Of a stretch of 33,260 nucleotides of DNA, positions 13,412 to 22,838 are shown in pieces. The stretch spans positions 1 to 33,260 of the forward strand of contig NZ_JAAKZX010000099.1 of assembly GCF_011045025.1 (NCBI RefSeq), given 5' to 3'. The translations under genes and the position numbers were made by a program. Within the stretch, counting starts at the first letter, position 1. Every line of letters begins with the position of its first letter. Under the pieces are notes generated by a model. That model ran no database searches. It was not told the DNA's origin and was given only the letters and a program-made list of their open reading frames with translations. This DNA is from Streptomyces ureilyticus (GTDB lineage Bacteria; Actinomycetota; Actinomycetes; Streptomycetales; Streptomycetaceae).

Positions 13412-16138
13412 CTAGTGCGCCGCCGACTCCCAGTCGTTGCCCGAGCCGACCGAGACGTCCAGTGGGGCTCGCAGGTGGACCGCGTTGGCCATTTCGTGGC
13501 GGACGAGGGCCTCGGTGGGCTCCCGCTCGCCGGGGGCGATTTCGAGGACGATTTCGTCGTGGACCTGGAGCAGGATGCGGGACTTGAGGTTCGCTTCGGT
13601 GAGGGCACGGTCGACGTTCAGCATGGCGATCTTGACGATGTCGGCGGCGGTGCCCTGGATGGGCGCGTTCAGAGCCATCCGCTCGGCCGCCTCGCGGCGC
13701 TGGCGGTTGTCGCTGTTGAGGTCGGGGAGGTAGCGGCGGCGCCCGAACAGCGTCGCCGTGTAGCCCGTGGCCCGTGCCTCGTCCACGGCCCGGCGCAGAT
13801 AGTCCCGTACGCCTCCGAAGCGCTCGAAGTACGTGTCCATGAGTACTCGCGCCTCCCCCGCGTCGATGTTCAGCTGCTGGGAGAGGCCGAAGGCCGACAG
13901 GCCGTACGCCAGGCCGTACGACATCGCCTTGATCTTGCGCCGCATCTCCGCGTCGACCGCGGAGCGCTCCACGGAGAACACCTGTGAGGCGACCGTAGTG
14001 TGCAGGTCCTCCCCAGAGGTGAACGCCTCGATGAGGCCCGCGTCCTCGGAGAGGTGGGCCATCACGCGCAGCTCGATCTGGCTGTAGTCGGCGGTCATGA
14101 GGGACTCGAAGCCGTCGCCGACGACGAATCCGCGGCGGATCGCGCGGCCCTCGTCGGTGCGGACCGGGATGTTCTGGAGATTGGGGTCCGTGGAGGAGAG
14201 GCGGCCCGTGGCGGCGACCGTCTGGTTGAACGTGGTGTGGATACGGCCGTCCGCGGCGATCGACTTGATGAGGCCTTCAACCGTCACCCGCAGCTTGGCC
14301 TGCTCGCGGTGGCGGAGCATGATGACCGGCAGTTCGTTGTCGGTCTGGGTGGCCAGCCAGGCCAAAGCGTCCGCGTCCGTGGTGTAACCCGTCTTCGTGC
14401 GCTTGGTCTTGGGCAGGGCCAGTTCACCGAAGAGGACTTCCTGGAGCTGCTTGGGCGAGCCCAGGTTGAACTCGTGCCCGGCTGCCGCGTGCGCCTCCTT
14501 TATGGCCTGCTGCACGGCGCCCGCGAACAACTGCTCCATCGCTTCCAGGTGGGTGCGGTCCGCGGCGATGCCGTGCCGCTCCATGCGGGCGAGCAGCGTC
14601 GAGGTCGGCAGCTCCATGTCGCGCAGCAGATCGGCCGCGCCGACCTCCTCCAGCCGGTCCCCGAAGGCTTCACCCAGGTCGAGTACGGCGCGGGCCTGCA
14701 CCATCAGCGCCTCGGCCTCGGCGCCCTCGTCGGCGCCGAAGGCGAGCTGCCCGTCGGCCGCGGCGGCGGGCGCCAGCTCCCGGTGGAGGTACTCCAGGGA
14801 CAGCGCGTCCAGGTCGAAGGAGCGGCGTCCGGGCTTGACGAGGTAGGCGGCGAGCGCAGTGTCCATGGAGACGCCGGCGATGCTCCAGCCGTGCTCGGCG
14901 AAGACACGCATGGCGCCCTTGGCGTTGTGGAACACCTTGGGCTTGTCCGGGTCGGCGAGCCACTGCGCGAACGCGTTCTCGTCGGCCTCGTCCAGTTGCG
15001 CCGGGTCGAACCAGGCGGCTGCTCCGGCCGCCGCGGCGAGGGCGACCTCGGCCACCGCACCCGTGCCGAGCGACCAGGTGTCGACGGTGGCGACACCGAG
15101 GACCGCATTGCCGTGCTGGTCGAGCCATGGCTTCAGCTCGCCCGCGCCGAGCACGGCGCCGTCCAGTGGCACGCCCTCGGCGACAACGGGTGCGGGTTCG
15201 GCCTCGTCGGCTCCGGGGTCGACGGCCAGCAGCCGCTCGCGCAGCGAGGGGTTACGGATCTCCAGGGTGTCCAGGACCATCGCGACGGCCTTGCGGTCGT
15301 ACGCGGCGCGCTCCAGGTCCGTCACCGCCCTGGTCAGCTCCATGTGCCGCTCCAGCTCGGTGAGCCGGCGGTTGAGCTTGACGGCCTCCAGATGGTCGCG
15401 GAGGTTCTGTCCCGCCTTGCCCTTGACCTCTTCGACGCGCTCGACCAGCTCCGCGAACGACCCGAACTGGTTGATCCACTTCGCGGCGGTCTTCTCGCCG
15501 ACGCCGGGGATGCCCGGCAGGTTGTCGGACGGGTCGCCGCGCAGGGCCGCGAAGTCGGGGTACTGGGCCGGTGTCAGCCCGTACTTCTCGAAGACCTTAT
15601 CCGGGGTGAACCGCGTCAGCTCGGAGACGCCCTTCGTCGGATACAGCACCGTCGTGTGCTCGGACACCAGCTGGAAGGAGTCGCGGTCGCCGGTGACGAT
15701 CAGCACCTCGAAGCCCTCGGCCTCGGCCCGGGTGGCGAGGGTGGCGATGACGTCGTCCGCCTCGAAGCCCTCGACCGCGAACCGCTCGGCGTGCATGGCG
15801 TCGAGCAGCTCGCAGATGAGCTCGACCTGGCCCTTGAACTCGTCGGGGGTCTTGGAACGGTTCGCCTTGTAGTCCGTGAACTCCTCGGAGCGCCAGGTCT
15901 TGCGGGAGACGTCGAACGCCACCGCGAAGTGTGTGGGCTCCTCGTCGCGCAGGGTGTTGGCCAGCATCGACGCGAAGCCGTAGATCGCGTTCGTCGGCTG
16001 TCCCGTCGCCGTCGTGAAATTCTCCGCGGGCAGCGCGAAGAACGCTCGGTACGCCAGCGAGTGCCCGTCCATGAGCATCAGTCGCGGGCGTCCGCCGGAG
16101 GAGGTCTTCTCGGTCTTCTTCGATGCTGTCTCTGCCAC
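13412..16138 (-). CDS. polA: DNA polymerase I
   Basis: PolA fills gaps in repair and removes Okazaki primers. The 908 residues match Streptomyces PolA in length. The 5'-3' exonuclease domain (1 to about 300) shows LMLMDGHSLAYRAFFALP, EGFEADDVIATLA, VTGDRDSFQLV and GDPSDNLPGIPGVGEKTA. The polymerase domain has motif A MTADYSQIELRVMAHLS, motif B RRKIKAMSYGLAYGLS and motif C LLQVHDEIVLE. The middle domain has lost the proofreading residues: no DxE in the first motif, and the second reads HNAKGAMRVF with Met where Asp is expected. That is usual in actinobacteria. The GTG at 16138 starts MAETASKKTEK. It has no good ribosome site but lies 7 nt below a -10 box, so the mRNA may be leaderless. Confidence 0.97.
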   Translation of the reverse strand: MAETASKKTEKTSSGGRPRLMLMDGHSLAYRAFFALPAENFTTATGQPTNAIYGFASMLANTLRDEEPTHFAVAFDVSRKTWRSEEFTDYKANRSKTPDEFKGQVELICELLDAMHAERFAVEGFEADDVIATLATRAEAEGFEVLIVTGDRDSFQLVSEHTTVLYPTKGVSELTRFTPDKVFEKYGLTPAQYPDFAALRGDPSDNLPGIPGVGEKTAAKWINQFGSFAELVERVEEVKGKAGQNLRDHLEAVKLNRRLTELERHMELTRAVTDLERAAYDRKAVAMVLDTLEIRNPSLRERLLAVDPGADEAEPAPVVAEGVPLDGAVLGAGELKPWLDQHGNAVLGVATVDTWSLGTGAVAEVALAAAAGAAAWFDPAQLDEADENAFAQWLADPDKPKVFHNAKGAMRVFAEHGWSIAGVSMDTALAAYLVKPGRRSFDLDALSLEYLHRELAPAAAADGQLAFGADEGAEAEALMVQARAVLDLGEAFGDRLEEVGAADLLRDMELPTSTLLARMERHGIAADRTHLEAMEQLFAGAVQQAIKEAHAAAGHEFNLGSPKQLQEVLFGELALPKTKRTKTGYTTDADALAWLATQTDNELPVIMLRHREQAKLRVTVEGLIKSIAADGRIHTTFNQTVAATGRLSSTDPNLQNIPVRTDEGRAIRRGFVVGDGFESLMTADYSQIELRVMAHLSEDAGLIEAFTSGEDLHTTVASQVFSVERSAVDAEMRRKIKAMSYGLAYGLSAFGLSQQLNIDAGEARVLMDTYFERFGGVRDYLRRAVDEARATGYTATLFGRRRYLPDLNSDNRQRREAAERMALNAPIQGTAADIVKIAMLNVDRALTEANLKSRILLQVHDEIVLEIAPGEREPTEALVRHEMANAVHLRAPLDVSVGSGNDWESAAH

Positions 16139-16145
16139 GACCCCG

Positions 16146-16168
16146 ATCCTGCCACGAGCCACTGACAA
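16146..16168 (-). promoter_or_regulatory. RecA-independent DNA-damage type (PafBC) promoter of polA, probably leaderless
   Basis: On the minus strand TTGTCAGTG (16168-16160) is followed after exactly 8 bases by CAGGAT (16151-16146). The mycobacterial RecA-NDp/PafBC promoter is tTGTCRGTG-N8-TAnnnT, so only the first base of the -10 differs. The polA GTG begins 7 bases after the -10, so the transcript would start at or beside the start codon. Confidence 0.7.
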
Positions 16169-16196
16169 CGCGGCCCCCGCGGCCCGGCCACGATTG

Positions 16197-16219
16197 TTGT
16201 CACCGGCGCGTGGCAGGAT
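16197..16219 (+). promoter_or_regulatory. Mirror-image promoter of the FdhF/YdeP oxidoreductase gene
   Basis: TTGTCA (16197-16202), then 11 bases, then CAGGAT (16214-16219) repeats the arrangement of the polA promoter on the other strand. Twelve bases, CGTGGCAGGATC (16209-16220), are an exact inverted copy of 16145-16156. The GTG part of the damage motif is ACCG here, so regulation may differ. The predicted start near 16226 gives a leader of about 36 nt with a strong GAGGAGG-like ribosome site. Confidence 0.55.
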
Positions 16220-16261
16220 CAAAGACGTACCTCACACATGCGCTCGAATGAGGAGGCCGAG

Positions 16262-18541
<2,280 letters not shown>

Positions 18542-18599
18542 GCGTTCGCTTAGCGAGCGAGCCGACAGACTGCCGAAAGACGTAAGGAGCCTGGACCCC

Positions 18600-19088
18600 A
18601 TGGGCGAGTACCAGCACGCGAACTTCCCGCAAGAGGTCATCGACGAGTACTCGGCCCTGGGTGTCGACCTCGTCGCCATGTTCTCCGCCGGGCACCTGGG
18701 CACGCGCATGGGCGTCGAGATCATCGAGGCCTCCGCGGACCGCGTCGTGGGCACCATGCCGGTCGAGGGCAACACCCAGCCGTACGGGCTCCTGCACGGC
18801 GGCGCCTCCGCTGTGCTCGCCGAGACGCTGGGCTCGGTCGGCGCGATGCTGCACGCCGGCAGCTCCAAGATCGCCCTCGGTATCGACCTCAACTGCACCC
18901 ACCACCGGGGAGCCAGCTCCGGCCTCGTCACCGGTGTCGCGACCCCCCTGCACCGCGGCCGGTCCACGGCTTCGTACGAGATAGCGATCAGCGACGAGGC
19001 GGGCAAGCGCGTATGCACCGCGCGGCTCACCTGCCTGCTGCGCGATGTGACGGCGAGCGACGAGGAACGCGTACGCGCCGCGGACTGA
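18600..19088 (+). CDS. PaaI-type hotdog-fold thioesterase
   Basis: The product has 162 residues and a hotdog fold. The key stretch is NTQPYGLLHGGASAVLAETLGSVGA (about residues 59-83), where HGG and the following Glu are the expected catalytic and helix residues of PaaI/YdiI-like acyl-CoA thioesterases. The next strands, IALGIDLNCTHHRGA and GLVTGVATPLHRGRSTASYEI, complete the fold. It should hydrolyse a small acyl- or aryl-acyl-CoA; the exact substrate is unknown. AAGGAG, 10 nt before the ATG, supports the start. It lies downstream of the molybdopterin oxidoreductase on the same strand and may share its transcript. Confidence 0.9.
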   Translation: MGEYQHANFPQEVIDEYSALGVDLVAMFSAGHLGTRMGVEIIEASADRVVGTMPVEGNTQPYGLLHGGASAVLAETLGSVGAMLHAGSSKIALGIDLNCTHHRGASSGLVTGVATPLHRGRSTASYEIAISDEAGKRVCTARLTCLLRDVTASDEERVRAAD

Positions 19089-19146
19089 CCCCCGCCCCTT
19101 CGGAACCGGGTCTGCCGGACCCCAATCGCCCTGGCGGGTACCGGCG

Positions 19147-19173
19147 TTGTCCACAGCACCGCGGCTGTCCACA
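19147..19173 (+). promoter_or_regulatory. Two tandem DnaA-box-like nonamers
   Basis: TTGTCCACA (19147-19155) equals the Streptomyces DnaA box consensus, and CTGTCCACA (19165-19173) differs at one base. They are direct repeats spaced 18 bases apart, just upstream of the -35 region of the following gene. They could make that promoter responsive to DnaA. Confidence 0.6.
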
Positions 19174-19179
19174 GCGCCG

Positions 19180-19208
19180 TTGCTCCCCGCCACCCGGCGG
19201 CTTAGCGT
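19180..19208 (+). promoter_or_regulatory. Promoter of the lipoprotein gene, probably leaderless
   Basis: TTGCTC (19180-19185), 17 bases, then TAGCGT (19203-19208). The ATG of the gene starts 6 bases after the -10, which places the transcript start at or next to the initiation codon. No ribosome site is needed, and none is clear (only AAGG directly before the ATG). Confidence 0.65.
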
Positions 19209-19214
19209 CAAGGC

Positions 19215-19643
19215 ATGAAATCGGGAGGAGCCCCCTGGCCGGGGGCCGCGCTCGGATTCGGGCTCGGGCTTGCGGTGTTGACCGGCGGCCTGATCACCGG
19301 GTGCGGACAGGACGGCTCGAAGGACGGTGCGGGTCCGCGGGATGCCGCGCGGACCGGCGCCAACTCGCCGTCGCCGTCGGCCACTCCTCCCGAGGACCTG
19401 TGCACGCGGATCGTCACGTACTGGTCGCGGGAGGTCTTGAACGAGGACACGTACGGGGACTACCAATCGATGGGCCTGTCCGGCAGGCAGTACGAGATCC
19501 TGAGAAAGGTCGTAGACGCCGCCCGGGCCGAGAAGAAGAGCAAGGGCGCACCGGCCGCCGAGCGGCTGATCGACCGCGAAACGCGCGCGGGCTGCGAGGA
19601 CCTGTACCGCGACGGCACCCCGAGCGGGGGGCCGTGGCAATGA
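19215..19643 (+). CDS. Putative lipoprotein
   Basis: The product has 142 residues. It starts MKSGGAPWPGAALGFGLGL, has a hydrophobic core, and ends its signal with LITGC, a lipobox whose Cys30 would be lipidated at the outer face of the membrane. A Ser/Pro/Ala-rich stretch follows, then a soluble part with CTRIVTYWSREVLNEDTYGDYQSMGLS and a second Cys near the end (ETRAGCEDLY). I do not recognise a named domain; it resembles small lipoproteins conserved among Streptomyces. Its stop codon overlaps the start of the next gene by four bases (ATGA), so the two are translationally coupled. The promoter region carries two DnaA-like boxes. Confidence 0.8.
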   Translation: MKSGGAPWPGAALGFGLGLAVLTGGLITGCGQDGSKDGAGPRDAARTGANSPSPSATPPEDLCTRIVTYWSREVLNEDTYGDYQSMGLSGRQYEILRKVVDAARAEKKSKGAPAAERLIDRETRAGCEDLYRDGTPSGGPWQ

Positions 19644-20278
19644 GCGGCGTCGGCCCCGTCGAGCCGGGCGAAGGCACGCGGGCGTGGGACATCCCGGACC
19701 CGGACACCCCGCCCTCACCCCCGCCGGAACCACCGCGTGGACGCCTCGCACAGACGTATACGCTGCACCGCCGCGTCGTCCTGCCGATCGCGGCAGCCGT
19801 CGCACTCCTCGCGGGCGGCGGTTACCTCTACGCCACCCGGCCCGAAGAAGCCCCGCCGGAGCCGCCGCCGTACCCCTCACAGGTGGTCGGCATGACCTAC
19901 CTCGGGCGGGAGCCCCCACCCGACAACGCTCCTGCCAGAAGCTTCAGCATGGGCGTGCGGCTGACCGTTCAATCCGGCCCGCAAGTCACCGTGTTGGGGA
20001 TAACGCAGCCCTATGCCGGTCTCTCGCTGGCCTCGGTTCCGCGCCTCCCCTTCCGGACAAGGACGAGCTTTCCCCACAAGATCAACATCACCATGCAGGT
20101 AACGGAATGCGCACAAGTGCCGACGAACGCCGGACTGCCTTTCCTCGACGTAACTATGCGTAATACGCGCGCAATACAAGTGCACAGTTTCATCCTTGGT
20201 GAACACTATGCACAGGACCTCTCGGAAGCTGTTCAAGCCATCTGCGGCACCAACTCCGCGACATCACCAAAACCGTAG
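19640..20278 (+). CDS. Hypothetical membrane-anchored protein coupled to the lipoprotein
   Basis: The product has 212 residues. A proline-rich cytoplasmic stretch (1-40) leads to one membrane segment (about 46-66, VVLPIAAAVALLAGGGYLYA) and an outer domain of about 145 residues containing VVGMTYLGREPPPD, VRLTVQSGPQVTVLGITQPYAGLSLAS and VTECAQVPTNAGLPFLDVTMRN. The outer part reads as beta-strand-rich, but I do not recognise the fold. The ATG overlaps the previous stop (ATGA). The membrane segment plus the coupled lipoprotein suggest a cell-surface pair. Towards the 3' end the GC content and codon bias drop compared with neighbours. Confidence 0.75.
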   Translation: MSGVGPVEPGEGTRAWDIPDPDTPPSPPPEPPRGRLAQTYTLHRRVVLPIAAAVALLAGGGYLYATRPEEAPPEPPPYPSQVVGMTYLGREPPPDNAPARSFSMGVRLTVQSGPQVTVLGITQPYAGLSLASVPRLPFRTRTSFPHKINITMQVTECAQVPTNAGLPFLDVTMRNTRAIQVHSFILGEHYAQDLSEAVQAICGTNSATSPKP

Positions 20279-20555
20279 AACACTCCTGACCACACCCGCC
20301 GAGGCCTGCACGTTCTCACTATGCGGACCGGGCGAATCGGCCGTAATTCCACTCTTCCGCCCACTGAGTACCGCTCTGCATTACCTCGTGTCATAACAAG
20401 AGCGTCACAGCATTGGCCAGACCCTCCTACACGTTCCCTACACACGCTTAGAGTCACGCCCAGTCACCGCGCCATCGGGATCCGAATCACCTTCGGACCA
20501 GCGCTCGACTCGGCCACTTCTACGGGGAAGGGCCGCGCATGGGAAAGGACTGATC
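20279..20555. other. Intergenic region with the liv operon promoter
   Basis: There is no gene in these 277 bases, which are less GC-rich than their surroundings. TAGAGT (20449-20454) is a possible -10 element for livJ, but no good -35 stands 17-18 bases before it. No clear terminator for the preceding pair is visible. Confidence 0.4.
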
Positions 20556-21788
20556 GTGCGCCAACGTTCGCTCATCGCCATCACCGCCGCGCTGGCGGCG
20601 GGAGCACTCACACTCACCGCCTGCGGCTCGCGCGACGAGAACGGCGGCTCGGACTCCGGCGGCGGTGGCACCACCGTGGTCATCGGTGTCGACGCCCCAC
20701 TGACCGGCGACCTGTCCGCATTGGGCCTCGGCATCAAGAACTCCGCCGACCTCGCCACCAAGCAGGCAAACAAGGAGAAGGTCGTCGACGGCGTCACCTT
20801 CAAGATCGAATCCCTCGACGACCAGGCGCAGCCCTCCTCGGGACAGCAGAACGCCACCAAGCTGGTCGCCGACAAGGACGTCCTCGGCGCCATCGGCCCC
20901 CTGAACTCCTCCGTCGCCGAATCCATGCAGAAGGTCTTCGACGACGCCAAGCTCGTCCAGGTCTCCCCCGCCAACACCGGACCCACCCTGACCCAGGGCC
21001 CCGACTGGCAGACCGGCAAGAAGGTCCGCCCGTACAAGTCGTACTTCCGCACCTCCACCACGGACGCCGTCCAGGGCCCGTACGCCGCGCAGTACGTCTT
21101 CAACGAAGCCAAGAAGAAGAACGTCTTCGTCATCGACGACAAGAAGACCTACGGCGCCGGACTGGCCGGCACCTTCACCGACGAGTTCAAGAAGCTCGGC
21201 GGCAAGATAGCCGGCACCGAGCACATCGACCCCGAGACCAAGGACTTCTCCGCGGTCGCCACCAAGGTCAAGAACTCCGGTGCGGACGTCGTCTACTACG
21301 GCGGCGAGTACCCGCAGGCCGGCCCCCTGAGCAAGCAGATCAAGGCCGCAGGCGCCAAGATCCCGCTCGTCGGCGGCGACGGCATCTACAGCGCCGAGTT
21401 CATCAAGCTGGCCGGCGCCAGCAGCACCGGCGACCTCGCCACCTCCGTCGGCGCACCCGTCGAAGAACTCCCCTCCGCCAAGGAGTTCGTCGCCAACTAC
21501 AAGGCCGCCGGATACAAGGAGGCCTACGAGGCATACGGCGGCTACTCCTACGACGCGACCTGGGCGGTCATCCAAGCCGTGAAGAAGGTCGTCGAGGACA
21601 ACAACGGCGAACTCCCCGACGACGCCCGCGCAAAGGTCACGGAGGCCATGCAGAACGTCTCCTTCGACGGTGTGACCGGCAAGGTCTCCTTCGACGAATT
21701 CGGTGACGCCACCAACAAGCAGCTCACCGTCTACTCGGTCGAGGGCGCCGACTGGAGCCCGGTGAAGTCCGGCACGTACGAGGGCTGA
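20556..21788 (+). CDS. livJ: Branched-chain amino-acid ABC transporter, substrate-binding lipoprotein
   Basis: The product has 410 residues. The signal RQRSLIAITAALAAGALTL ends in the lipobox LTAC, so Cys24 would be the lipid anchor on the outer face of the membrane. The mature protein is a type 1 periplasmic-binding fold: TTVVIGVDAPLTGDLSALGLG at its start, then VLGAIGPLNSSVAESMQKVF, KSYFRTSTTDAVQGPYAA, KNVFVIDDKKTYGAGLAG and a C-terminal lobe with GGYSYDATWAVIQAVKKV. It captures Leu, Ile or Val, or related amino acids, for LivHMGF. AAAGGA 6 nt before the GTG supports the start. It is the first gene of the operon and is separated from livH by a hairpin. Confidence 0.95.
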   Translation: MRQRSLIAITAALAAGALTLTACGSRDENGGSDSGGGGTTVVIGVDAPLTGDLSALGLGIKNSADLATKQANKEKVVDGVTFKIESLDDQAQPSSGQQNATKLVADKDVLGAIGPLNSSVAESMQKVFDDAKLVQVSPANTGPTLTQGPDWQTGKKVRPYKSYFRTSTTDAVQGPYAAQYVFNEAKKKNVFVIDDKKTYGAGLAGTFTDEFKKLGGKIAGTEHIDPETKDFSAVATKVKNSGADVVYYGGEYPQAGPLSKQIKAAGAKIPLVGGDGIYSAEFIKLAGASSTGDLATSVGAPVEELPSAKEFVANYKAAGYKEAYEAYGGYSYDATWAVIQAVKKVVEDNNGELPDDARAKVTEAMQNVSFDGVTGKVSFDEFGDATNKQLTVYSVEGADWSPVKSGTYEG

Positions 21789-21812
21789 TCCACACCCGCA
21801 CCACAGAACGAG

Positions 21813-21848
21813 CCGCGCGGGGCGCTGCACCACTGGCGCCCCGCGCGG
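21813..21848 (+). terminator. Intercistronic hairpin between livJ and livH
   Basis: A perfect 13-bp stem (CCGCGCGGGGCGC at 21813-21825 with 21836-21848) and a 10-base loop lie 24 bases after the livJ stop. In binding-protein operons such hairpins slow 3' decay or partly terminate, so that the binding protein is made in excess over the permease. Confidence 0.8.
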
Positions 21849-21900
21849 ACTCGCATCCGGTCACATTCCTCGACAAATCCGAAGTCTCGGAGGACATGCG

Positions 21901-22833
21901 GTGAACGAACTGCCGCAGCAGCTGGTCAACGGCCTGCTACTGGGATCCATGTACGGGCTGGTTGCCATCGGCTACACGATGGTCTACGGCATCGTCCAGC
22001 TCATCAACTTCGCCCACGGCGAGATCTTCATGATCGGAGGGTTCGGCGCCCTCACGGTCTACCTGTACGTCCTGCCCGACGGCACCACCATGTGGATCGC
22101 ACTGCCACTCATGCTCCTCGGAGCCGTCATCGCCGCGATCATCGTCGCCGTGGGAGCAGAACGGTTCGCATACCGCCCCCTGCGAGGCGCACCACGCCTC
22201 GCCCCCCTCATCACCGCCATCGGCCTCTCCCTCGCCCTCCAGCAGGCCGTATGGGCCTGGTACCCCGGCGCCAAGGAATCCATCAACTTCCCCGAGATCG
22301 CCGGCGGCCCCTTCGAAATCGGCAGCGTCACCATCCAGACCGGCGACATCTTCCTGCTCATCGTCGCCCCCATCAGCATGGGGATCCTCGCCTACTTCGT
22401 CATGAAGACCCGCACCGGACGCGGCATGCAAGCCACCGCCCAGGACCCCGACACCGCCAAACTCATGGGCATCAACACCGACCGCATCATCGTGGTCGCG
22501 TTCGCCCTCGGCGCCGTGTTCGCCGCCGTCGGAGCCGTCGCCTACGGCCTCAAGTACGGCCAGGTCCAGTTCCGTATGGGCTTCATCCTCGGCCTCAAGG
22601 CCTTCACCGCCGCCGTCCTCGGCGGCATCGGCAACATCTACGGAGCCATGATCGGCGGCCTCGTCCTCGGCATCGCCGAAACCATGGCCACCGCCTACAT
22701 CGCCGACGTCCCCGGCATGTCGCAGCTCGGCGGCCAGTCCTGGGCCAACGTCTGGGCCTTCGTACTTCTCATCCTCGTCCTCCTCTTCAGGCCACAAGGC
22801 CTGATGGGTGAGCGCGTGGCGGACAGGGCGTGA
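21901..22833 (+). CDS. livH: Branched-chain amino-acid ABC transporter permease LivH
   Basis: The product has 310 residues and about eight membrane segments. It begins NELPQQLVNGLLLGSMYGLV, followed by AIGYTMVYGIVQLINFAHGE, the signature of LivH permeases. The coupling loop for the ATPases lies around TAQDPDTAKLMGINTDRIIVVAFALGA, and FRMGFILGLKAFTAAVLGGIG follows. It forms the membrane channel with LivM. GGAGGA at 6 nt supports the GTG at 21901. The end lies 5 bases before the ATG of livM, and a GTG overlapping its stop offers an alternative coupled start. Confidence 0.95.
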   Translation: MNELPQQLVNGLLLGSMYGLVAIGYTMVYGIVQLINFAHGEIFMIGGFGALTVYLYVLPDGTTMWIALPLMLLGAVIAAIIVAVGAERFAYRPLRGAPRLAPLITAIGLSLALQQAVWAWYPGAKESINFPEIAGGPFEIGSVTIQTGDIFLLIVAPISMGILAYFVMKTRTGRGMQATAQDPDTAKLMGINTDRIIVVAFALGAVFAAVGAVAYGLKYGQVQFRMGFILGLKAFTAAVLGGIGNIYGAMIGGLVLGIAETMATAYIADVPGMSQLGGQSWANVWAFVLLILVLLFRPQGLMGERVADRA

Positions 22834-22838
22834 CACCG

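Noticed and set aside
14000..16165. A 721-codon plus-strand frame opposite polA
   Set aside because: It is an antisense shadow of polA. The polA motifs are complete on the minus strand.
21896..21904. A two-codon upstream frame (ATG CGG TGA) overlapping the livH start
   Set aside because: Its ATG lies only 1 nt after the GGAGGA site, too close for initiation, so the GTG at 21901 is the practical start.
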